Shown one piece after another: positions 1 through 6,976 of a DNA stretch of 35,976 bases. Position 1 is the first letter of the stretch; the number at the start of each line of letters is the position of its first letter. Source of the DNA: Paenibacillus fonticola DSM 21315 (lineage in GTDB: Bacteria > Bacillota > Bacilli > Paenibacillales > Paenibacillaceae); the NCBI RefSeq assembly GCF_000381905.1, contig NZ_KB907291.1:1-35976 (forward strand), given 5' to 3'. Position numbers and translations under genes: made by a program. The notes under the pieces are model-generated. The model did not search any database. It was not told where the DNA came from and was given only the letters and a program-made list of their open reading frames with translations.

Positions 1-156
1 TATGATGCTAGGATTGTATATGAAAAATCATATAAAACCACTCGTGTAGCAGTATGATGCCGGAATTGTATATGAAAAATCGTATAAAACCACTCCCGTA
101 CCGCCTTGATGCTAGGATTGTATATGAAAAATCATACAAAACCACTCGCGTAAGCG
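1..156. repeat. Three tandem 52-bp repeats, each with a hairpin-forming core
   Basis: Three head-to-tail copies occupy 1-52, 53-104 and 105-156, with a period of exactly 52. Each copy contains the dyad TATATGA-AAAA-TCATATA: it is perfect in copy 1, copy 2 has TCGTATA in the right arm (a wobble pair in RNA) and copy 3 has TCATACA. All copies continue with AAAACCACTC. The differences fall mostly in the last ten bases of each unit. The first copy touches the window edge, so the array may continue to the left. The repeats lie downstream of the minus-strand operon that ends at 212. There is no spacer between units, so this is not CRISPR. Function is unknown. Confidence 0.9.
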
Positions 157-211
157 GCCTGATCGCTATGGAATAGCTTGAATCCATTTTTCATTCCTAA
201 ATTAGGATTAA

Positions 212-1711
212 TTAATAAGGATTAATTTTTTTATATTCGTTGGGCGTTATGCCGACGATTCGTTTAAACAGTTTGTTGAAATAGGCCGGGTCGGGATATC
301 CTACTTGGCAGCCGATTTCGTGAATTTTCATGTCCAAGCATGTTTTCAGCAGCAGCTTCGCTTTTTCAATTCGTACCTCGATCAGATAGTCGGTAATCGT
401 CATGCCGGTTTCGTTTTTGAACAGTTTACTGAGATAGCTGGGCGTAAGATAGACCAAGGCGGCCAAGCTGCTCAACTCAGCTTGCTGATCGTAATGCTCC
501 GTAATCCAACGCTTAACGGTTTCGACGGAACGGTCGGCCATATTCAGCCGTTGTGCGCGGATCTGCTCCAAACCACTCAGAAACCGGCCTAAGAATAACT
601 CTCTCATCTCTTCGAAAGTAAAGCAGGAGGATAGCTCTTCTGCCCATTGTCCAGCAGCGGCTGGAAGATGCAGCTTCTTCCACTCCGGGAGCTCAGCGAG
701 TGCCAAATCGTTGATTAACCGGCAAAGGGAGGTGATGGCTTGGCGGGAAGCCTTGGCCTGCTGCAATTGATTGTACTGCTCCTTAAGCTCTGACTTAATG
801 GCGGGGATATTTAATATTTGCAAGTTCCGCTTAAGCGGCTCCTTTATATGCGCGAACCAATCCGTAATATTCAGCTCAGGCTGGGGCAAATCTCCAATGT
901 GATGGCAGCTCCAGTTGGACTGGCTGTACAACCCGCAATCGCAGGCGCAAACGGCTTCATCATATGCCAGGCTTAACCGAGTGATCCGATCATACCCGCG
1001 GCTTACACCGATATGGACGGTCCCGGCGGGAACGAGGCTTGGCCGCAGTTGATCCGGAAGCTGCTGAATAAGCTCTGGCAGCGGCTCAACCGAATAATAG
1101 CTGATAAGCACCAGCATGCCATCTCCTGGATCGACAATATCAAGGGGGACCGTCATTTGCTGGCTAAGCAAATTCACTTGCGCCCTGAGCATCTCCATAT
1201 TCGTGGAACGAAAAACATACACGGCATAGTACGGTCGTAATAAGCTCAGCTCGGGGAATGTGCTGCACTGTGAGGAGGAGCTTCTGAGGTAAGAAAGCAG
1301 CATACCCGAGCGGAAGCGCTGTTCTTTCTCCAGACTGGTTATTTTCTCATCATCCAGCATGTAGAGCAGCTTGAACAGCTGCTTCTTGCTGATCGGTTTG
1401 AGCAAGTAATCTACAGCAGAATAGCGCAACGCTTCCCTAGCGTACTCAAAATCAGTAAATCCGCTCATCATGATGCAGCGGACTGCCGGCTGTAAAGCTT
1501 TCAACTGCTTGATCAGCTCCAACCCGTCAACGAACGGCATACGAATATCCGTGATCACAACATCGATGTCTGATGCCTGAACGAAGCTTAGTGCATCCTG
1601 TCCATTTGAGAAAGTGCCGGTAATATGAAAGCTATCGTTTTCTTTACCAATCATTTTAGCCAGTCCTTCACGGATTGAAGCTTCGTCGTCCACAATAATA
1701 ATACGCAGCAT
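212..1711 (-). CDS. YesN-type response regulator with AraC-family DNA-binding domain
   Basis: Cytoplasmic transcription regulator of 499 residues. Residues 1-120 form a receiver domain with the acidic pair D8/D9, phosphoacceptor D55 (ITDIRMP), S83 and K105 (LLKPIS). A long middle region follows. The last ~100 residues carry the two helix-turn-helix units of the AraC family (STLxxLVYLTPSYLSKLFKN-like, then the closing GITPNEYKK). It is the last gene of the leftward operon and lies 28 bp after the kinase gene at 1740-3530, its evident partner. GGGAGGA lies seven bases before the ATG. Regulators of this class normally activate the adjacent sugar-transport and hydrolase genes, here the ABC transporter and beta-mannosidase; that target is inferred from position. 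Confidence 0.93.
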   Translation of the reverse strand: MLRIIIVDDEASIREGLAKMIGKENDSFHITGTFSNGQDALSFVQASDIDVVITDIRMPFVDGLELIKQLKALQPAVRCIMMSGFTDFEYAREALRYSAVDYLLKPISKKQLFKLLYMLDDEKITSLEKEQRFRSGMLLSYLRSSSSQCSTFPELSLLRPYYAVYVFRSTNMEMLRAQVNLLSQQMTVPLDIVDPGDGMLVLISYYSVEPLPELIQQLPDQLRPSLVPAGTVHIGVSRGYDRITRLSLAYDEAVCACDCGLYSQSNWSCHHIGDLPQPELNITDWFAHIKEPLKRNLQILNIPAIKSELKEQYNQLQQAKASRQAITSLCRLINDLALAELPEWKKLHLPAAAGQWAEELSSCFTFEEMRELFLGRFLSGLEQIRAQRLNMADRSVETVKRWITEHYDQQAELSSLAALVYLTPSYLSKLFKNETGMTITDYLIEVRIEKAKLLLKTCLDMKIHEIGCQVGYPDPAYFNKLFKRIVGITPNEYKKINPY

Positions 1712-1739
1712 AAGCGATTCCTCCCGATTGCGCTGTTAT

Positions 1740-3530
1740 TCATATTTCCAGAAGACCGGTGATCTTTAATGTTACAGTGGTTCCTTCACCAGGCTTACTA
1801 TTTACGGTCAGTTTTGAGTTATTCCCGTAATATAGGCGAATCCGCTCGCTTACGTTACAGAGCCCGATGCCGTACTGATCTGTCTTGCCGTCCGTTAAGG
1901 CGGAATTCAGCTGTTTCATGGTTTCTTCCTCCATCCCAGCGCCGTCATCGTGAATAGTAAAAATCACGCTCTTCCCTTCGCTCCAGGCATGAATGGCAAT
2001 GGTCCCCGGCTTCTCCTGCTTTTCCAGCCCATGAAACACGGCGTTTTCCACAATCGGCTGGAAAACAAGTTTGATAATAGGCAGCTGGCAGAAGCTCTTC
2101 GGAACAGCGATGTGATAGCTTATTTTGTCCGGGAACCTGATTTGCAGCAACTGCAAGTAGTTGCAGACATGATCGAGCTCCTGCTGGATTGTTACGATTT
2201 CATCGCTGCGGGTGATGCTGTATCGTAGCAGCAGGCCGAGCAAATAAGTAAGCTCCGCCACGCGGTCATCGTCGTTCAGCTCTGCCAGCATGCGGATCGA
2301 TTCCAGCGTGTTGTATATAAAATGCGGATTAATCTGATTTTGCAGAGCAAGCATATCCGCCTTTTGTTTGCTTTTTTCCGTTTCATATACTTCCTGCAGC
2401 AAATCGCGGATGTGAGCGATCATCCGGTTGAAATGACTGCCCAGTCTGCCGATTTCGTCGTTATATTTGACCTGAACCTGAACGTCCAAATTGCCGCGCT
2501 GCACCTGCTTCATTAATCGAACCGTCCGTTTGAGCGGCATTGTCAGGGCATAGGAAATAAAAATGGCTGCCAGCAGGGCGAAAAAAATAATAAGCAGCGT
2601 TGTAATCATCAGGGCGTTGCGATTTTGCTTCATTGGAGCCAGCAATTCGGTTGATGGGATGTAGGTGAGCGTCTTCCAGCCCGTGCTTTCGGAGATGCTA
2701 TATACCGAAATATAAGGCTTTCCGTCGATGTCCAGGTTGAAATGCCCGCGAGGCTCAGTTGCTTTTGCAAGCAGGGGGCTTGTGCTCAAATCTTGTCCAA
2801 GCTTGGCTGGATCGTTACTGTATACGACATTACCGCGTTCATCGACGATCAGGGTGCTGCCGTGAGTAACAGTGTTCAGGGGCTGGATCATGTCGTCGAA
2901 CAGCCGGATATCCACGTCGATGACGATCATGCCGATATTTTTAAGCGTGCTGACGGATTGAATGGATCGGATGACGGTGAACACCTGCCGCTGCTCCGAG
3001 GCATTGATCCGAATAGGATGTGTCCCGAGCAGAATAGGGGAGACGTCGGCCAGTTGCGTCCGCCTCTCCCATTCATTGAATCGTTCCTCGGGAAATAATT
3101 CATTAATTCCGGGTTTTTTATTATAAAAAATAGTGCCGAAACGATCCGTCAAATAAACCGCGGTGATTTCGTCCTTCGTATTGGCCAAATACATAAGAAA
3201 CATCTCGATGCTCATATTTTTATCCCAATCTGTCCCGCGTTGATCCAAGTATTTCTGCACATCCTTATTATAGAGCGGCAGGATGGTGTACCGCTTTAAG
3301 TCGGCGATATACCGGTCGATTTTGTCCATGGCGTTATCGGTCATTTGCCCGGCGGAATGAGTCATGCCGCTGAGCACGGACTCGGAATTCGCCCGATAGA
3401 ACGAATAGCTGACATACGTAATCGGCAGAGAAATAAGGAATACAAAGATGATAACCAGTTTCTTCTGCATCGACAGATTGGCGAAGAACACCCAGGCTTT
3501 GCGAAAACAGGAGTGAATGAATGAAAGCAT
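1740..3530 (-). CDS. YesM-type sensor histidine kinase
   Basis: Membrane sensor kinase of 596 residues. The order is: membrane helix at about 23-45, a large extracytoplasmic sensing region (about 46-303, Cache-like), a second helix at about 305-328, a HAMP linker to about 380, then the His_kinase domain with phosphoacceptor H403 in NPHFIYNTLE. The ATPase domain has its N-box in QPIVENAVFHGLE (about 491-503) and glycine boxes DDGAGM and GIGLCNV. It is expected to detect an extracellular sugar signal, possibly through the binding protein, and to phosphorylate the regulator encoded next. AAAGGACGG precedes the ATG by six bases, and the gene starts 30 bp after the permease gene. The ligand cannot be read from the sequence. 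Confidence 0.93.
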   Translation of the reverse strand: MLSFIHSCFRKAWVFFANLSMQKKLVIIFVFLISLPITYVSYSFYRANSESVLSGMTHSAGQMTDNAMDKIDRYIADLKRYTILPLYNKDVQKYLDQRGTDWDKNMSIEMFLMYLANTKDEITAVYLTDRFGTIFYNKKPGINELFPEERFNEWERRTQLADVSPILLGTHPIRINASEQRQVFTVIRSIQSVSTLKNIGMIVIDVDIRLFDDMIQPLNTVTHGSTLIVDERGNVVYSNDPAKLGQDLSTSPLLAKATEPRGHFNLDIDGKPYISVYSISESTGWKTLTYIPSTELLAPMKQNRNALMITTLLIIFFALLAAIFISYALTMPLKRTVRLMKQVQRGNLDVQVQVKYNDEIGRLGSHFNRMIAHIRDLLQEVYETEKSKQKADMLALQNQINPHFIYNTLESIRMLAELNDDDRVAELTYLLGLLLRYSITRSDEIVTIQQELDHVCNYLQLLQIRFPDKISYHIAVPKSFCQLPIIKLVFQPIVENAVFHGLEKQEKPGTIAIHAWSEGKSVIFTIHDDGAGMEEETMKQLNSALTDGKTDQYGIGLCNVSERIRLYYGNNSKLTVNSKPGEGTTVTLKITGLLEI

Positions 3531-3560
3531 AGGTTACCGTCCTTTCCGCATAGGCTGCCA

Positions 3561-4394
3561 TTATTTTATTGCGCCGCTGGTCACTCCTTCAAATATATAT
3601 TTCTGAAGCACAAAATATAAGATAACGGTAGGCAGCAAAATTAATAGAATAGCGGCGCTGATGAGATTCCAGTCGGCAATGTTCACCCCCTGAAAGCGCA
3701 TGAGAACGGTCGTGACTACGCCTAAGCTTTGCTTGGGCATGTAGAGATACGGCGTATACATATCATTGTAAATGCTGATCGATTTAAGTATAACTAAAGT
3801 TGCCGTGGCCGGAGTAAGCAATGGAAATATGATCGAGCGATAGATTCTGAACAGGGAAGCACCTTCCGCCATAGCGTTCTCATCGAGATCTACCGGAATG
3901 TTGCGGATAAATTGCAAATACAGAATGATTTGGATGACGTCAGCTCCAATGTAAAGAATTATCGGGGCACCCAGCGTATTATACAGTCCTAACTGCCTGA
4001 TAATGCCAAAGGTGGCGACCTGGGTCGTAATGCTGGGAATTACCGTGGCAAACAAGTAGGCGCCGAACACCGCTGTTTTTAATTTAAAAGAAAATCGGCC
4101 CAGCACATAAGCGACCATAGTGCCAAAGGCGATGTTAAACAACAGCGCGACGATGATGATGATCAACGTATTGCCGAACCCGTTCAGCAATCCGCCGCGC
4201 TCAAATACGATTTTGAAATTGTCGAAATTGAAAAAGCTGTGGGGCAGCGCCATTGTATTTGCAGTGTTAAACTCCTCGCTGGATTTAAAGGAGTTCACGA
4301 TAATGATATAGGGAGGAAACAAAACGACGAATACTCCAATCAACAGGGAGAAGTATTTAATGAGCTCCAGGCCGCTAAATTTTTGATTCTTCAT
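3561..4394 (-). CDS. Carbohydrate ABC transporter permease, MalG/UgpE type
   Basis: Inner permease subunit of 277 residues, with about six hydrophobic helices and the cytoplasmic EAA loop (NAMAEGASLFRIYRSIIFP at about 176-195) that docks to the ATPase. The length is normal for the CUT1 family. The ATG overlaps the stop of the preceding permease gene by four bases (ATGA), a sign of translational coupling, and GAGGAGG lies upstream. No ATPase subunit is encoded in the operon, which is usual in Bacillales, where a shared MsmX-like ATPase elsewhere energises several CUT1 importers. The substrate is inferred only from the divergent beta-mannosidase. Confidence 0.93.
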   Translation of the reverse strand: MKNQKFSGLELIKYFSLLIGVFVVLFPPYIIIVNSFKSSEEFNTANTMALPHSFFNFDNFKIVFERGGLLNGFGNTLIIIIVALLFNIAFGTMVAYVLGRFSFKLKTAVFGAYLFATVIPSITTQVATFGIIRQLGLYNTLGAPIILYIGADVIQIILYLQFIRNIPVDLDENAMAEGASLFRIYRSIIFPLLTPATATLVILKSISIYNDMYTPYLYMPKQSLGVVTTVLMRFQGVNIADWNLISAAILLILLPTVILYFVLQKYIFEGVTSGAIK

Positions 4395-5287
4395 TTGCCT
4401 TTTCCTCCTCTGCTAAGCACGAACTGCTGAAGCCCCACGACGATGATGACAAAGAACAGAAGTACAATGCTCATCGCCGAGGCGAGTCCGTAATGGTTGA
4501 AGGCAAAGGCAGTCTCCACGACACGCTGCACATAGGTTTGAGAGGCGCCAGCCGGACCGCCCTTGGTGAGCACAAACGGCAGATCGAATACTTCCAGTGC
4601 GCCGGTTACCGTCAGGAACAGGTTGAGCTGAATGACCGGTTTCATATTGGGCAGTGTGATGCGCCAAAAGCTTTGCCAGGCGTTGGCTCCATCAATGGTG
4701 GCAGCTTCATATATATCGCGGGGTATCGCCTGCAGAGCAGCAATGTAAATGACCATATTGTAGCCCATGAATCGCCATAGTCCTGTCGAGGCGAGCGAAT
4801 AGTTGACTAACCCGGGGGTGCCAAGCCAGCTGGTCTCGCCGAGCTTTGCCAGTCCGAGGCTTTGCATCAGCAGGTTAAGCGATCCTTGGGTCGTATCGAA
4901 TACGTAGCCGAACATGAAGGCTACGGCTACGCCGTTCATAATATAGGGAAGAAACAGCAGCAGGCGGAAAGCGTATCTCCCGCGCAGCTTTCCATTCAGA
5001 AGAACCGCAAAGTAAATGGCTACGATATTCTGAATAATTCCCATGACAAAATAAGCGAAATTGTGGGTGAACACTCCAAAAATATCGGGGTTGGAGAACA
5101 CTTCCCTATAATTATCGAACCCTACCCAGGGTTTCTCTGGACTGTAGCCGTCCCAATCGGTAAAGCTGAACCAGACGAGCTTCGCTGCCGGATAATAGGT
5201 GAACAGCAGGAGGAGAGCTACAGGTACGAGTAAAAATGAGAAGATAATGACGCTTTTTTGCTTTTTATATGATAATGTTCCAAACAT
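4391..5287 (-). CDS. Carbohydrate ABC transporter permease, MalF/UgpA type
   Basis: First permease of the importer, 298 residues from the ATG at 5287. An upstream in-frame ATG at 5371 exists, but 5287 is preferred because AGAAGG precedes it at proper spacing, the protein then begins MFGTLSYKKQKS like its family, and the longer version would be translated through a strong hairpin. About six membrane helices are visible, and the EAA loop reads EAATIDGANAWQSFWRITLP. It pairs with the overlapping downstream permease to form the membrane channel. Expression is probably lower than that of the binding protein because of the hairpin at 5322-5360. Confidence 0.92.
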   Translation of the reverse strand: MFGTLSYKKQKSVIIFSFLLVPVALLLLFTYYPAAKLVWFSFTDWDGYSPEKPWVGFDNYREVFSNPDIFGVFTHNFAYFVMGIIQNIVAIYFAVLLNGKLRGRYAFRLLLFLPYIMNGVAVAFMFGYVFDTTQGSLNLLMQSLGLAKLGETSWLGTPGLVNYSLASTGLWRFMGYNMVIYIAALQAIPRDIYEAATIDGANAWQSFWRITLPNMKPVIQLNLFLTVTGALEVFDLPFVLTKGGPAGASQTYVQRVVETAFAFNHYGLASAMSIVLLFFVIIVVGLQQFVLSRGGKGK

Positions 5288-5321
5288 TCCATTATCCCTT
5301 CTTTCTAACTGTTGATTGACA

Positions 5322-5360
5322 GCAAAATGGATTATCGCCCAAATCGATAACCCATTTTGC
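5322..5360 (-). promoter_or_regulatory. Intercistronic stem-loop between binding protein and permease genes
   Basis: Two 16-base arms (5322-5337 and 5345-5360) pair with a single mismatch around a 7-base loop. The hairpin begins 27 bp past the stop of the binding-protein gene and ends 34 bp before the permease ATG. No T-run follows it on the minus strand, so it does not look like a standard intrinsic terminator. In binding-protein operons such hairpins usually protect the 3' end of the binding-protein mRNA or reduce read-through, giving excess binding protein. That role is inferred. Confidence 0.8.
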
Positions 5361-5387
5361 ATGATGTTCAAGATGCGGCTGAATTAA

Positions 5388-6722
5388 TTAATATCCAAGA
5401 TCCTGCTTCGCTTTGGCCCACGCTTTATTCCATTTGTCGAGAACGGTTTGCGGATCTTTGGCCAGTACAAACTCCTGGGCAATAGCCGGCAGATCGATTT
5501 GAGCTTTATTGGAAATCTCAATCACTTGCAGATCATCCGGCATTCCTTCTTGCAGCTCTACACCGGTAGCCTGGAATTCGGCGAGTTGAGCCAGCTTAGA
5601 TTCCCTGCCCTCAAGCGGAGAGAGAAATCCGGCAAAATCCTCGTAACCGGAATCTTCGAGCATCCATTTCAGAAAAGCTTTTGTCGCCTCCAGGTTTTTG
5701 CTGTTTTTATTTACCGCATAGAAAAAGTCCGGGTTGAACGCAGCTCTAAGATTGCCTGAATTGTCGAAGGGAAGCGGGAAGAACCCGATGTTCTCCGTAT
5801 CGGCGCCTACGCCAATGACCTGGTTAATGACCCAGTTGCCGAGAAAATACATACCCATTTTTCCGTTAGCGACATCTTTCTTGGACTGCTCCCAGTTGGT
5901 GGAGTTGATGTCTTTTTCCAGATAGCCCTTTTCATTAAGGGCTCGAATCAGTGACATCGCTTTGCCATACCCGTTATCCATAGTGAATGGCGCATCCATA
6001 TTTAACCTGGTATTTGGAAAATCTCGATTGTTCTCAATGACTCTCGGCATATCATACACCCAACTGCCAAGCGGCCATTTGTCTTTGAAATTGGAGGAAA
6101 GCGGGATAACGCCATTCTGCTTCAGCTTCTCGCATGCCTCGAGAAATGAATCCCACGTTTTTGGAATTTCTGTAATGCCTGCATCGGCAAACGCCTTTTT
6201 GTTATACACAATGCCGGACGTTGAGTTGCCGGTCGTAATGCCATATAGCTTGCCGTCATATGCTTTGAAGTCTTTGAAAGTAATGTCCGCGCTCAGGCCA
6301 AGATCGTCCAGGGAAGCAAAATATTTCGGCAAATCGGAGTTGGGGATATCTGGGATAAACATCAGATCCGGGAGCTCGCCGCTGGCCATCCGGACTTTGA
6401 TTTGCTGATTATAGTCCGTTTGACTTGCTTCAAATTCGATTTGAATGTCAGGATATTTCTCGTTGAAGCGTTTGACGTAGTCGTCGTACTCCTTGCCGAT
6501 CATGTCTGTCCGGTTGGTCAGGAAAGTGACTTTCCCGCTAAGCTTTTCAGCGGAGTTTTGCCCTGTGGTATTTTGTTCTGCTGTATTTTGCTCTGGAGTA
6601 TTTGCTGTGACATTATTCGCGGCGCTATTCCCGCTATTACTCTTGTTTCCGCTGCAGCCTGTTAGGATGCCGGTTAATGCCAAGACGATCATAAATACAA
6701 GTAAAAAGCCTTTTCTTTTCAT
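5388..6722 (-). CDS. Extracellular sugar-binding lipoprotein of an ABC importer
   Basis: 444-residue family 1 solute-binding protein, first gene of the operon. The N-terminus MKRKG is followed by a hydrophobic stretch and the lipobox LTGC with C23 as the lipidated residue, then an Asn/Thr/Ser/Gln-rich flexible tether to about 60. The mature domain begins GKVTFLTNRTD and contains the family-typical NGKMGMYFLGNWVINQV-like region. It is anchored on the outer face of the membrane and delivers an oligosaccharide to the two permeases. AAGAGGGG lies ten bases before the ATG. A perfect CcpA box lies 24-37 bp upstream. The sugar is not determinable, but the divergent beta-mannosidase points to a mannoside. 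Confidence 0.93.
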   Translation of the reverse strand: MKRKGFLLVFMIVLALTGILTGCSGNKSNSGNSAANNVTANTPEQNTAEQNTTGQNSAEKLSGKVTFLTNRTDMIGKEYDDYVKRFNEKYPDIQIEFEASQTDYNQQIKVRMASGELPDLMFIPDIPNSDLPKYFASLDDLGLSADITFKDFKAYDGKLYGITTGNSTSGIVYNKKAFADAGITEIPKTWDSFLEACEKLKQNGVIPLSSNFKDKWPLGSWVYDMPRVIENNRDFPNTRLNMDAPFTMDNGYGKAMSLIRALNEKGYLEKDINSTNWEQSKKDVANGKMGMYFLGNWVINQVIGVGADTENIGFFPLPFDNSGNLRAAFNPDFFYAVNKNSKNLEATKAFLKWMLEDSGYEDFAGFLSPLEGRESKLAQLAEFQATGVELQEGMPDDLQVIEISNKAQIDLPAIAQEFVLAKDPQTVLDKWNKAWAKAKQDLGY

Positions 6723-6745
6723 GCTTGTCGCCCCTCTTCTTAATT

Positions 6746-6759
6746 TGATAGCGCTTACA
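6746..6759 (-). promoter_or_regulatory. CcpA catabolite-response element (cre)
   Basis: Read on the minus strand the site is TGTAAGCGCTATCA, which fits the consensus TGWAANCGNTNWCA at every position. It begins eight bases after the proposed -10 hexamer of the binding-protein operon, so it covers the expected transcription start. A cre in this position normally represses. The transport and sensing operon is therefore predicted to be shut down by CcpA with HPr-Ser-P when glucose is available. Confidence 0.85.
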
Positions 6760-6764
6760 GTTCG

Positions 6765-6793
6765 ATTGTAGCGTTTTATCGTTTGGGTTTAAA
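6765..6793 (-). promoter_or_regulatory. Candidate sigma-A promoter of the mannoside transport operon
   Basis: On the minus strand, TTTAAA (6788-6793) is separated by 17 bases from TACAAT (6765-6770). The -10 is good and the -35 is weak, as expected for a promoter that needs an activator such as the AraC-type regulator encoded in the operon. The cre box lies immediately downstream. This is a prediction from hexamers and spacing only. Confidence 0.5.
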
Positions 6794-6925
6794 TGCACTG
6801 AATTGTTATTTATTGTCTTTGTTTAGCTTATTGTTAGGAAGAAAGGGAGATGAGTTTGCACAGTTTGTTTAATTTGTTTTATAAAAAATATAACAAAATA
6901 ATAACAAATAACTTCGATAATGTAA

Positions 6926-6931
6926 TATAAT
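6926..6931 (+). promoter_or_regulatory. Candidate -10 box for the beta-mannosidase gene
   Basis: TATAAT lies 45 bp before the beta-mannosidase ATG. At 17 bases upstream there is no recognisable -35, so the promoter may depend on an activator. Between the two divergent promoters, 6873-6898 holds an imperfect AT-rich dyad (TTTGTTTTATA / TATAACAAAA) that could be a regulator site. Confidence 0.35.
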
Positions 6932-6976
6932 AAATGAAAATTCAAAAGTATACTACGATGAACTGATGGAGGGCTT

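Noticed and set aside
1..156. CRISPR array
   Set aside because: Units abut with no unique spacers, the period of 52 includes all sequence, and no cas gene is seen.
4413..4667. 84-codon second minus-strand frame inside the permease gene
   Set aside because: It is a shifted frame of the permease 3' end with Arg/Ala/His bias and no features of its own.
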